Source: Bacillota bacterium
GTDB taxonomy: Bacteria > Bacillota > Clostridia > Saccharofermentanales > DTU023
Direction: 5' to 3'
NCBI GenBank assembly: GCA_023426575.1
Contig: JAFAAL010000019.1
Span: 1 to 15,960, forward strand
DNA length: 15,960 bases
Of this stretch, positions 8,001 to 14,762 are shown one piece after another. The notes beneath the pieces are model-generated. The model was given only the letters and a program-made list of their open reading frames with translations. It searched no databases and had not been told where the DNA came from. The first letter of the stretch is position 1, and every line of letters begins with the position of its first letter. Position numbers and translations under genes: made by a program.

Positions 8001-9104
8001 ATCGCAGGAATCAGCGGCTGTACGGCCCTACTCTTTACGGCCTTTGGGCTGCATAATTCGGTCTATGACATGCGTGACAAGCAGTTCAAGGAGCTCTGGC
8101 ACATGGACGGCATCGCAGTCCTGAGTCAAACGGGCATCCAGGCTGGCGAAGAGGTCCTCGCGACCCTGAGCCAGACGGCGGGCATGGGGCGAGTCCTGCC
8201 CGTCAGCTCCCAGGCGATGGTCATCGAGCCCAAGACCGAAGAGAACGGCATCGAGGGGCTCAATGCCCAGTCGCTGACCCTCCTCGTCACCAATGACGAC
8301 GCGAGATTTCGAGAGCTCTTTGTCCTCCGCGATCCTCGGCAGAAGAAGGATCTGCCCCTGCCCGCCGAGGGCCTCGTATTGACTCAGAAAGCTGCGTCGG
8401 AGATGGGCTATGAGATTGGCGATCAGCTGACTCTAAAAGATACGGACGGCCGGCGTTACCGCGCCCCGCTGACGGGCATTGCCGAAAACTATATCGAGCA
8501 CTACGCCTATATGAGTCCTCGGGCCTATGCGCGGATGAGCTATAGACAGGCTAAATTCAATACGGTCTACTTTAACTTCGACAGCAGTCTCGACCGCGCG
8601 GGGCGCGAGGCCGCGGCGACTGCCATTCTCGATCTGCCAGAGGTCCTGGCCGTGAAGAATCTCGACCAGACCAAGACGGAGATCACCAAGATGATCTCCT
8701 CGATTGCCGCCGTCATCCTCGTCCTCTTCTTGACCGCGGCAGTGCTGGCCTTTGTCGTCTTGTATAACCTCGCTAATATCAATATCACAGAGCGCAGTCG
8801 CGAGATTGCGACCTTCCGCGTCCTCGGCTTCCAGGATCTTGAGGTCGGCTTCTACATCTTCCGCGAGCTGACGATCTTGACGGCCATCTCCGGCCTCATC
8901 GGCATGGCTCTCGGCCTGATTCTCCACCGCTTCATCATCTCGACGATGGAGACGGAGATGATCCGCTTTGGACAAAATGTCCACGCCTGGAGCTATCTTG
9001 CCGCCTTTGCCCTGACGATGGTCTTTGGCCAGATTGTCAATTTTGTCATGTATTTTAAGATCAAGAAAATCGACATGGTCGAGGCTCTGAAGGGAGTGGA
9101 GTAG
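5076..9104 (+). CDS. Large FtsX-like ABC permease with coiled-coil stalk
   Basis: I take TTG at 5076 as start (1342 residues): GGAG at 5065-5068 is 7 nt upstream and the ABC stop is 1 nt away. ATG at 5031 is an alternative; the reading frame is open further upstream to 4965. After a basic cytosolic tail there are about eight membrane segments: 53-74, 805-825, 854-878, 898-921, 971-993, 1205-1235, 1264-1287 and 1306-1327. This matches two FtsX cores. The first extracytoplasmic region (about 75-800) is huge. It includes a Pro/Ala/acidic low-complexity stretch (about 206-331) and two long Glu/Lys/Leu/Ala coiled coils (about 421-576 and 644-767) flanking a 65-residue non-coil segment. EDRSEIGALKALGYD and ERSREIATFRVLGF are the typical cytosolic coupling motifs of FtsX permeases. 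A second extracytoplasmic domain spans about 995-1200. Related large permeases occur in Clostridia; the function is unknown and may be lipid, peptide or cell-wall related. Confidence 0.9.
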   Translation: MFARLKSQYRERRALRQQKKRASKQQGEKRPRAHASAWQKSNRRRIVQSLGRFLSIVLISAVGIGFFGGINGTGGAMLKSAEAVFSEQHLSDLRLISPLGFSEENIAKIRKLAPEAELQSQYFVDLYWQRQEVNAVVRFISLPPEGGQNQLILAEGRLPENESEIVVDLVAQRQYGLELGSTVTWQMPETATGGINLEDISEAFEEGDPHQSAPADGSLPSESKPPSKGAAPLVDPSPGIFSERAAARGQQGARRTLGQAPAVVAAGQKKEKSKDRLDIELPPALKELSELDLEQLESKFQGNELEPELREILELKSEDVLEDESDALIQLAKNLGDRSLKQPSYTVVGFVKSPVYLTYQRDVSSLGAGNVDFNAYLAPSQFKLQDPLMITLRYPTSEAYRPFSKAYKNFIRPKREAFSTLGNELLREKTAEIRQSLREKQELLRRAKEAQQSLLQRAEEQLRDLEELLQKARPELKELEAKMGEKIDSGEEELSAGKEEISEARRRYQDGLIKYQEAKTDYELKGLELKMAKAQLEFANQALTAVQEEINALQPLLAQIDADVNNLNLKITTLENIMLGVPYGMLGPDAIYNISIQCSSVDPALGDAVSSINPYDPSGGAQLRSMLASSISAARLLRAQSLALYNYHKQRLDSFFAKIAAAEAEVAQKQQEVANGEAAWQAGKEQLKAAKAELAAAAKKIEGGEKEIAAGEKELSRGKDKLTRGLVTASLNLERGETELAAAKERFQVSQAESQRQMSLADDALAGAEQMLMELPSGWFVLDRFDNPGYTAFQGDVERISAVARVFPVFLFLVAALVCLTTMTRLIEEDRSEIGALKALGYDSRQIARRYLNYATLATLSGAILGAIFGPLLFPSAIMNSYSKLYESIDFKLDFDLRFVLIAAVLQLLFTLAATYAAIHVDLGETPAALLQPKAPKPGRRILLEHWPWLWNKLNFTRKLTSRNIFRYKARMAMIIAGISGCTALLFTAFGLHNSVYDMRDKQFKELWHMDGIAVLSQTGIQAGEEVLATLSQTAGMGRVLPVSSQAMVIEPKTEENGIEGLNAQSLTLLVTNDDARFRELFVLRDPRQKKDLPLPAEGLVLTQKAASEMGYEIGDQLTLKDTDGRRYRAPLTGIAENYIEHYAYMSPRAYARMSYRQAKFNTVYFNFDSSLDRAGREAAATAILDLPEVLAVKNLDQTKTEITKMISSIAAVILVLFLTAAVLAFVVLYNLANINITERSREIATFRVLGFQDLEVGFYIFRELTILTAISGLIGMALGLILHRFIISTMETEMIRFGQNVHAWSYLAAFALTMVFGQIVNFVMYFKIKKIDMVEALKGVE

Positions 9105-9823
9105 TGAAGAAGATCCTCATCGCGGGGGGCAGTCGCGGTCTCGGCCGCGCCACGGCTCTCTATTTTGCCGAGCGGGGCTACCAGGTGGACATTGCCTATC
9201 GCAGGGCCCATGAATCAGCTGCTGAAGTCGTCGCAGCTCAGCCTGGGATTCGTAGCTTTGCCTGTGATCTCAGCCGGCAGGAGGAGGTCCAGCGTCTGGC
9301 CGACTACGTCCGTGCCGACTGGGCCCATCCCCTCGAGGCCATCATCATCTGCTGTGGCCGCGAGAGCTACTGCCTCTACGACCAGGCGACGGCCCTGGAG
9401 TGGCAGCAGGTTCTCGACCACAATCTCAGCTCCGCCTTCTACCTCGCCCAGGCCCTGCGTGGCGACTTGCTCCACGCCGAGGCGCCCGCCATCATCCTGA
9501 CCTCCTCCGTCTGGGGTCAGTGTGGTGCCGCCATGGAGAGTCTCTATAGCGCGGCAAAAGCCGGCCTCATTGGCCTCGGCAAGAGTCTCGCCAAGGAACT
9601 GGCCAGTTGTGGGGTGCGGGTGAACATCATTGCCCCAGGGGCGATGGATACGGAGATGCTCGAGATCTTCTCTGAAGATGAACTGGCTGCCCTGATCGAG
9701 GAGATTCCGCTCGGCCGCCTCGGCACGGGGGAGGACTACGCCAAGCTCTGCTACTACCTCGTCGCCGAGGACCGCTACATGACAGGGCAGGTCCTGGGGC
9801 TAAACGGCGGATTCTATATCTAG
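9104..9823 (+). CDS. Short-chain dehydrogenase/reductase, YmfI/FabG-like
   Basis: The 239-residue classical SDR has the cofactor motif GGSRGLG at 8-14, the conserved Asn in DHNLSS (N107), catalytic S134/S135, and Y148/K152 in YSAAK. The stretch TSSVWGQCGAA, followed by the SLAKELA and VRVNIIAPGAMDTEM patterns and then EEIPLGRLG, resembles YmfI, which reduces the 5-aminopentanone modification on elongation factor P in Bacillus. FabG (3-oxoacyl-ACP reductase) is the alternative. The usual NNAG motif on strand beta-4 is ICCG here (residues 82-85). It starts with GTG, whose G is the last base of the permease TAG stop. GGGAGTGGAG just upstream supplies the ribosome-binding site, so translation is coupled. 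The 3' end overlaps the convergent Nudix gene by 24 nt. Confidence 0.85.
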   Translation: MKKILIAGGSRGLGRATALYFAERGYQVDIAYRRAHESAAEVVAAQPGIRSFACDLSRQEEVQRLADYVRADWAHPLEAIIICCGRESYCLYDQATALEWQQVLDHNLSSAFYLAQALRGDLLHAEAPAIILTSSVWGQCGAAMESLYSAAKAGLIGLGKSLAKELASCGVRVNIIAPGAMDTEMLEIFSEDELAALIEEIPLGRLGTGEDYAKLCYYLVAEDRYMTGQVLGLNGGFYI

Positions 9824-10228
9824 ACCTCGCGCCACCTCGCCCAGAATCTCGCGGTCAACATCGTAGGTCAGTCGCGCTCGCGCAGCCTCATAGGGGAGCC
9901 AGATGGCGGCGTCGAGCTCCTCATCCTGGAAATCTAAGTTCTCGGGATTCAGGGCCTCAGCGAGGAAGTATTCGACCAACTTGGCCCCGTATTTTGTCCG
10001 ATACTCACTCGTAAAGTAGAAGTCGGGCACGAAGTGGATCTCAATTTGTGTCTCCTCGCGGACCTCTCGACGGGCCGCCTCACGACTGTCCTCAGAGCGC
10101 TCGAGATGCCCCTTGGGGAAGCCCCAGTGTCCCCCTCGATGCTGGATGATTAAGAAGAGATAGCGCTCTTGAGATCGCCAGTAGACGACGGCTCCCGCTG
10201 AATGCTCCGCATAGTTCTTCTGTCTCAA
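9800..10228 (-). CDS. Nudix hydrolase, Ap4A pyrophosphatase-like
   Basis: The 142-residue protein belongs to the Nudix family, which hydrolyses nucleoside diphosphates linked to another group. HWGFPKGH followed by LERSEDSREAARREVREE gives the Nudix box GX5EX7REUXEE, with G40, E46, R54, E55, E58 and E59 present. The usual Gly two residues after the EE pair is Gln (Q61). The AGAVVYW start, WGFPKGH and small size resemble bis(5'-nucleosyl)-tetraphosphatases, but substrate cannot be read from sequence. I choose TTG at 10228 because AGGAGGG (10242-10236) lies 7 nt before it; the in-frame GTG at 10234 is only 1 nt from that Shine-Dalgarno. The stop codon lies inside the end of the convergent SDR gene. 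Upstream it is divergent from brnQ. Confidence 0.88.
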   Translation of the reverse strand: MRQKNYAEHSAGAVVYWRSQERYLFLIIQHRGGHWGFPKGHLERSEDSREAARREVREETQIEIHFVPDFYFTSEYRTKYGAKLVEYFLAEALNPENLDFQDEELDAAIWLPYEAARARLTYDVDREILGEVARGLDIESAV

Positions 10229-10273
10229 TATCACGCCCTCCTATACTTTCTCTCTCCATCTTATACAAAACTA

Positions 10274-10282
10274 TGTTAAAAT
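10274..10282 (+). promoter_or_regulatory. Candidate extended -10 promoter of brnQ
   Basis: TGTTAAAAT lies 39 nt before the ATG at 10322 in the AT-rich gap between the divergent Nudix and brnQ genes. No -35 hexamer is recognisable. A minus-strand GTATAAGAT at about 10258-10266, a possible Nudix -10, sits almost back to back with it, so the two promoters may interfere. Confidence 0.5.
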
Positions 10283-10321
10283 CACAGCGGCACTTTGCTA
10301 TTTTCACTAGGAGAGGTCTAT

Positions 10322-11641
10322 ATGCAGAAACGGAGAATTGACACGATCTTTGCTGGCCTATCGCTCTTTGCGATGTTTCTTGGCGCCGGCAATATCATTT
10401 TTCCCCCTTACATGGGGGCTCAGAGCGGCGATATGTGGTGGCTCTCAAGCCTCGGCTTCGTCGTCACGGGAACGAGTCTCCCCTTGCTCGGCGTCCTCGC
10501 CGTCGCCAACGTTGGCGGGACGGCAGATGCCATCTCGGCTCGTGTCTCACATCGCTTTGCCCATGTCTTCAACACCTTAATTCTGATTTTTATCGGACCT
10601 CTCTTTGCCATCCCGAGGACGGCGGCGACGACGATTGAAATGTCCATTCTGCCCTATATGCCCCAGGCCAATCCCAAGTGGGTGCTGCTTGTCGGCAGTG
10701 CGCTCTTCTTTATCATCTGTCTTGCCTTTGCGCTCAGTGAAAACTCGGTCATCGATACGATCGGCCGCTACCTGACGCCGATTCTAGCGGGCTTCATGCT
10801 CTTTCTCATCATCACGGCCGTCTTCCGTCCCCCCGGAACCCCCGTGCCTCCCGCAGTCGGCCTCGACAATTTCTTCTACAATGGCTTCAAGACGGGCTAT
10901 CAGACGATGGATGGCATGGGTTCGATCGTCCTCGGCGGAACGGTCGCCCTCAGTCTGATGCAGAAGGGCTACCAAGGTGCTGAGCTCAAGCGCTCTCTGC
11001 GCACGGTCGCCCTGATTGCGGGCCTCGGTCTCGGCATTGTCTATATTGGCTTCGCCTATATTGGAGCCGCAGGTTCTGGCGTGCTCCAGAATATTCACCA
11101 GTACCCCGTCCTGACGGTCAAGGCAGTCCAGATCCTCGCGGGGCAGACGGGTCAGGTGGTCCTCTCCCTTGTCATCTTCTTCGCCTGCCTGACGACAGCC
11201 ACGGGCCTGATTGCCACGCTCGGCACTTACTTTAGAGAACTCTTGAAGCACCGCTTCAGCTATCGCCAAGTCGCCATCGTCGTCACCCTGATCTCCTTTG
11301 CCATCTCCACGCTCGGCGTCGACAGCATCGTCGGCCTCGCCGAGCCAATCCTCGAGGTCATGTACCCCGTCGTCATCGTCCTGATCATCTTGAACCTCTT
11401 CGGCCATCGGATTCACTCGAATATGGCCTTTAAGGGGGCAGTCTACGCGACGATTGCCATCTCCATCATCATGTTCCTCAGCTTTGTGCCACTGACCAGT
11501 CTCTTTGCCAAGCGCGTCCTCTTTGAGATCCCTCTCGGTGAGGAGGGCTTCCCCTACTTGATTCCTGCGGCTGTAGGCCTCATAATTGGGTGGTTCATTG
11601 AAATGTTTTGGGCGCGACGCCGCAAGGAACGCGACGTATAA
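10322..11641 (+). CDS. brnQ: Branched-chain amino acid transport system II carrier protein (LIVCS family)
   Basis: This 439-residue integral membrane carrier imports leucine, isoleucine and valine with a cation. Family motifs are clear: FAMFLGAGNIIFPP at 16-29, GPLFAIPRTAATT at 92-104 and YQTMDGMGS at 193-201. About twelve hydrophobic segments cover most of the protein, and the C-terminus is basic (WARRRKERDV). Length is as expected for BrnQ. The ATG at 10322 is preceded by AGGAGAGG (10309-10316), 5 nt upstream, which excludes the in-frame upstream ATG at 10295. It has its own promoter. The CAP-domain gene starts 9 nt after its stop and is probably co-transcribed. No T-box or leucine-type leader was recognised in the short 5' leader. 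Confidence 0.96.
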   Translation: MQKRRIDTIFAGLSLFAMFLGAGNIIFPPYMGAQSGDMWWLSSLGFVVTGTSLPLLGVLAVANVGGTADAISARVSHRFAHVFNTLILIFIGPLFAIPRTAATTIEMSILPYMPQANPKWVLLVGSALFFIICLAFALSENSVIDTIGRYLTPILAGFMLFLIITAVFRPPGTPVPPAVGLDNFFYNGFKTGYQTMDGMGSIVLGGTVALSLMQKGYQGAELKRSLRTVALIAGLGLGIVYIGFAYIGAAGSGVLQNIHQYPVLTVKAVQILAGQTGQVVLSLVIFFACLTTATGLIATLGTYFRELLKHRFSYRQVAIVVTLISFAISTLGVDSIVGLAEPILEVMYPVVIVLIILNLFGHRIHSNMAFKGAVYATIAISIIMFLSFVPLTSLFAKRVLFEIPLGEEGFPYLIPAAVGLIIGWFIEMFWARRRKERDV

Positions 11642-11650
11642 GAGGTTCTT

Positions 11651-12799
11651 TTGCTGGATATTGAATTAAGAGAGAAGTCATTTTCGGAACAGGGGGAGGA
11701 TGAGGAGCAAGCGCTCCTCTGGCAGCGCCCTCTGCTGCCCTATCTGCCCTGTCGTCTGGAATCGCAGTACTGGAGTGGGCACTATGTCCCTGAAGAGGAG
11801 AAGAAGACGGCTCTGGCCGAGACCTTTGGGGCGCTCGTCCCGTTCTTCCTCGCCTGTCTCTGCCTCCTCCCACTCTTTTTAGTAGGCTGTGGCACGCGTG
11901 AGAAGAGTGATGCGACTGGCGATCAGCTGACCCTCGTCACCATCAAGCCGCTGCCGACGCAGCAGGAGGACAAGTCGACCATTGAGACGGCTCCCCTGGC
12001 CGAGCAGAGTCCCGAGTACAGAGAGCTCACGACGGAAGTCAGCTATGACAAGGACGATCCCAAGGCCTATCTTGCACACTATCTGGAGTCTAAGAATTTA
12101 GATCAGTCGATTCTCGAGGACGAGAGTCTCATGAACTCTCTACGTGGCCTCGACCGAGAACAGGCCCTGTACTTCCTACAGCAGATGCTGGCCCTGCCCG
12201 AGGCCGATCCTGTCGCCCTGGCTCAGCCGAGCGAGGGTCTGGCGGAGAGCAATCCTATAGGCGAGCTCGCCGCTGGAGAGCCCGCTGAGGAGCTCTATGC
12301 AGGGGCCGCTGCAGTTCTTGAGCCGTCGGAAGATCCTACGGCAGGCCTGCAGCCGGAGGAGACGCCTGCGCCGACGCCGGCGCCGACAGAAGCTCCGGCA
12401 GATGAAGTCATTCTGCCCGTCGGTGGTCCGATCGCCGAGGGGATCCTCGCCAACTGCAATCAGCTGCGCAGTGAGAATGGCCTGCCCGCCCTCATCTTCG
12501 ATGCGACCCTCTCGCAGCTCGCAGCGACGCGCGCAAGAGAGATTGTCAATCAGTTTTCACACACCAGACCCGACGGCGGATCGGCGACACAGATGGCGAT
12601 CAATCTCGGCTACTCGGCCTCCGGGGAGAACATCGCGACGACACCCCTGCCCGCCGACGGAGCCTCGGTCTACACCCAGTTTTATAATTCGGATGGGCAT
12701 CGGCAGAATATGCTGCGCTCCTCTTTTACCCACATTGGGATTGCGACCTTTGAGTCTGGCAATTATGTCTTCACCGTCATGTACTTTGGCACGCCGTAA
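11651..12799 (+). CDS. CAP/SCP-domain (YkwD-like) surface protein, probable lipoprotein or membrane-anchored
   Basis: The frame from TTG at 11651 gives 382 residues. The C-terminal 115 residues (about 264-382) form a CAP/SCP domain: NQLRSENGLPAL helix, H304 in FSHTRPDG, E326 in GENIA and H350 in DGHRQNML. This is the His/Glu cluster of the YkwD family of extracellular proteins, whose biochemical role is unsettled. Residues 61-80 are hydrophobic and end in a lipobox-like LVGC (C80). Residues 81-263 are an acidic linker with a Pro-Thr-Ala stretch at 237-250, typical of a cell-wall spacer. Sixty acidic residues before the signal are odd for a lipoprotein. ATG at 11784, in another frame with GGAG 8 nt upstream, would give a basic signal-peptide start after a -1 shift at TTTGGGG (11825-11831). 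Hence the N-terminus is uncertain. The TTG start has only AGAGG (11641-11645) as ribosome-binding site. Confidence 0.85.
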   Translation: MLDIELREKSFSEQGEDEEQALLWQRPLLPYLPCRLESQYWSGHYVPEEEKKTALAETFGALVPFFLACLCLLPLFLVGCGTREKSDATGDQLTLVTIKPLPTQQEDKSTIETAPLAEQSPEYRELTTEVSYDKDDPKAYLAHYLESKNLDQSILEDESLMNSLRGLDREQALYFLQQMLALPEADPVALAQPSEGLAESNPIGELAAGEPAEELYAGAAAVLEPSEDPTAGLQPEETPAPTPAPTEAPADEVILPVGGPIAEGILANCNQLRSENGLPALIFDATLSQLAATRAREIVNQFSHTRPDGGSATQMAINLGYSASGENIATTPLPADGASVYTQFYNSDGHRQNMLRSSFTHIGIATFESGNYVFTVMYFGTP

Positions 12800-12839
12800 G
12801 GGGCTCTGCTTGAGGCTTTTTTCGAGCTCTGCTAACGCA

Positions 12840-12848
12840 TGGTATAAT
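12840..12848 (+). promoter_or_regulatory. Extended -10 promoter of the AlkD-like gene
   Basis: TGGTATAAT is a perfect consensus extended -10. TTTCGA 17 nt upstream (12820-12825) is a weak -35. The element lies 34 nt before the ATG at 12883, in a 40-nt stretch after the CAP gene stop. Confidence 0.7.
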
Positions 12849-12882
12849 AGCCAGGTGAGAGAGCTGCGCCTGGAGGATGCCA

Positions 12883-13560
12883 ATGAACTTTAAACAAATC
12901 TGTACGGATATGATTCGCCACAGAGACATGGAACAGGGTCGCGGGATTGCGAAGTATCTCCGCCATCAATACGAATTTATGGGCGTGCCGTCTAAGGTGC
13001 GCAAGCGCATCAGTCACGAATATATCAAGGATGATCCGAGTCCTGCTGAGCTCGACTGGGAATACGTCGAGGCGTGCTGGGATCAGGTCTTCCGTGAGTT
13101 TCAATATCTGGCACTCGACTATCTCCTGAGCCGCCAGGACCTCCTCGAGGGCAACGATCTCTTCAAACTCCGCCGCCTGATCCAGGACAAGCCCGGCTGG
13201 GACATCTGCGATCAGATGGGGCGGCTCGTCCTCCACATCACGCGGCGCCATCCCGAGAGCAAGAGGCATCTTCTCGAGTGGGCGCGCAACACTGACAGCA
13301 GCGTGCGGCGCGTGGCGATCATCCACCAGCTGGGGGCGGCCGACGAGACGGATGAGGAGCTCCTCGCCGAGATCATCGAGACGAACCTCCCCGCCAAGGA
13401 GGGGATCATCAAGAAGGCGATCTCCAGGGCGCTGGCCGACTATTCCCTGAGCCATCCCCAATTTGTCGATGACTTCATCTGGCAGCACAGCGACCAGATG
13501 AGCGCTGAGCTGCGGCGTGAGGCTGGCAAACATCTCGAAAAAAATAAGTCAGAGAGATAA
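12883..13560 (+). CDS. DNA alkylation repair protein, AlkD-like HEAT-repeat family
   Basis: The 225-residue soluble, all-helical protein matches the AlkC/AlkD superfamily of HEAT-repeat DNA glycosylases, which excise N3- and N7-alkylated purines. Recognisable marks are QYEFMGVPSKVRK (30-42, the N-terminal family signature), KPGWDICDQ with W106 and D110 (equivalents of Bacillus cereus AlkD Trp109 and Asp113), SSVRRVAI with R143 (equivalent of Arg148) and IIKKAISRALADYS (175-188). In AlkD the last motif carries Trp187; here the aligned residue is Arg182. Repair activity is therefore likely but not certain. ATG at 12883 is chosen over ATG at 12877 because GGAGG (12872-12876) directly touches the latter and is 6 nt from the former. 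It has its own promoter and a terminator overlapping the convergent gene. Confidence 0.9.
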   Translation: MNFKQICTDMIRHRDMEQGRGIAKYLRHQYEFMGVPSKVRKRISHEYIKDDPSPAELDWEYVEACWDQVFREFQYLALDYLLSRQDLLEGNDLFKLRRLIQDKPGWDICDQMGRLVLHITRRHPESKRHLLEWARNTDSSVRRVAIIHQLGAADETDEELLAEIIETNLPAKEGIIKKAISRALADYSLSHPQFVDDFIWQHSDQMSAELRREAGKHLEKNKSER

Positions 13561-13570
13561 GCACCGTGGG

Positions 13571-13598
13571 AGAGCGAGGTCTAGGCCTGGCTCTTTTT
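13571..13598 (+). terminator. Intrinsic terminator of the AlkD-like gene
   Basis: AGAGCGAGG (13571-13579) pairs with CCTGGCTCT (13586-13594) with one mismatch and a 6-nt loop. TTTTT runs from 13594 to 13598. The structure overlaps the last codons of the convergent minus-strand gene, so its right half also encodes that protein's Lys/Ser/Gln tail. Confidence 0.75.
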
Positions 13599-14756
13599 CT
13601 TTGGCTTCAGTTTCTGCTGCAGGAGACGGTCGGCAAAGGGGTTACGGCGGATACTGAGGAAGCCATAGATCGTGAAGCCGAGAGCAATCAAGAGGAAGAA
13701 ATAGAGGGTCACTGTGCGTGCGACAATCATTGTCGCAACGGCCCCGTCCGCCGTGAGGAGGGGGGAGAAGAGCTTAGCAAAGCTGCTCTCGCCGAGCCCG
13801 ACGAAGCCTGGCGTCGGAATCGCGCTCGCCGTCAGGATGTAGAGACTCTGCAGGCGCATAAACTCCCAGAAGGCAGGCCTCAGACCAATCGCCACAGCAC
13901 TGAAGTAAAAGGCCATGTAGTAGACGGCCGTCGCCAAGAGGTAGTAGGCAAAGAGCTGCAAGAACAGAGGCAGCTTGGCGCTCAGGAGGCGACTGCCCCC
14001 CTCATATTGCTCGAGCCAGTCCTCTAGGCGCTCGCGACTCTGCTGACGCCTCTTGATCAGACGCCTAGCGATGAGAAAGTTCAAGATCCGCCGAGCGACA
14101 CGGCCGATGAACTGAGGCCGGAAGAGGAGGAAGAAGCAGGCCCAGGCCATCAGAAAGGGGAGGAGCGAGCCGACGATGAAGAAGGGTCGGTAACCCTGCA
14201 GCGACTGCCAGGCCCGTGCCGGATTCCAGAAGAAGGCCATCGCCCCCAAGATCAGTTTGGACAGATAGTAATAGAGCGAGAGCGCGACAAAGCTGAGCGT
14301 GGCGTGTGCCACGCGGATGCCACGGCGATGGAGGTAGAAGAGCTCCATCGGCTGCCCACCTGAGGAAGAAGGTGTGATGTTATTGAAGAAAAAGCCAATC
14401 ATGGCCGTCGTCAGACCAATGTGGAAGGGGTAGCGACGACCCGCGGCGTGCCCCGTCAAGACCAGCAGGATGTGGCCAAAGACCGCTTGCAAAATAAAGA
14501 CAGCGATGAGAGCAAAGAGGATATAGAAGAGATTGGCCTCTTGCAAGATACGTGCGACAGCCTGTCGGTCGTAGTGCTTGAAGATGATCTGAAAGGTGAC
14601 ATAGAGAAGGAGCGCCATGCCCAGCAGGTAGAGGAAGCTGTGCAGCGGCTTGAGCTTATCAGGCGCCGACGCTTCGACGTCCTTGCGGACGGGTGACAGC
14701 TGGAACTTGAGATAGTCAGGAGAGCGCTCCTGGATGTGGGTCGTGGGATCCTGCAT
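13581..14756 (-). CDS. LPG-synthase-type membrane protein (UPF0104/YbhN, flippase-like domain)
   Basis: The 391-residue integral membrane protein has about eight hydrophobic segments between residues 40 and 368. It carries the PF03706 signatures FNNITPSSSGGQP (124-136) and PTPGFVGLGESSF (314-326). This domain is the membrane part of MprF-type lysylphosphatidylglycerol synthases and also occurs alone in lipid or glycan transport proteins. The cytosolic aminoacyltransferase domain of MprF is absent, so it is a stand-alone membrane version; a flippase role is inference. The C-terminus is very basic (KLKPKKKSQ). Start: ATG at 14756 has no Shine-Dalgarno, and a -10 element ends 7 nt upstream, pointing to leaderless translation. 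In-frame GTG at 14762, behind AGGTGA at 6 nt, is the alternative on a longer transcript from yitT, whose stop is about 70 nt upstream. Confidence 0.9.
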   Translation of the reverse strand: MQDPTTHIQERSPDYLKFQLSPVRKDVEASAPDKLKPLHSFLYLLGMALLLYVTFQIIFKHYDRQAVARILQEANLFYILFALIAVFILQAVFGHILLVLTGHAAGRRYPFHIGLTTAMIGFFFNNITPSSSGGQPMELFYLHRRGIRVAHATLSFVALSLYYYLSKLILGAMAFFWNPARAWQSLQGYRPFFIVGSLLPFLMAWACFFLLFRPQFIGRVARRILNFLIARRLIKRRQQSRERLEDWLEQYEGGSRLLSAKLPLFLQLFAYYLLATAVYYMAFYFSAVAIGLRPAFWEFMRLQSLYILTASAIPTPGFVGLGESSFAKLFSPLLTADGAVATMIVARTVTLYFFLLIALGFTIYGFLSIRRNPFADRLLQQKLKPKKKSQA

Positions 14757-14762
14757 GCCCAC

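Noticed and set aside
12800..12822. GGCTC/GAGGC followed by T6 as a terminator for the CAP gene
   Set aside because: Only three or four contiguous base pairs form; the T-run is suggestive but the stem is too weak to call.
12851..12873. CCAGG/CCTGG inverted repeat overlapping the AlkD-like gene's Shine-Dalgarno
   Set aside because: The stem is only 5 bp and the left arm falls at or before the predicted transcription start, so it would mostly be absent from the RNA.
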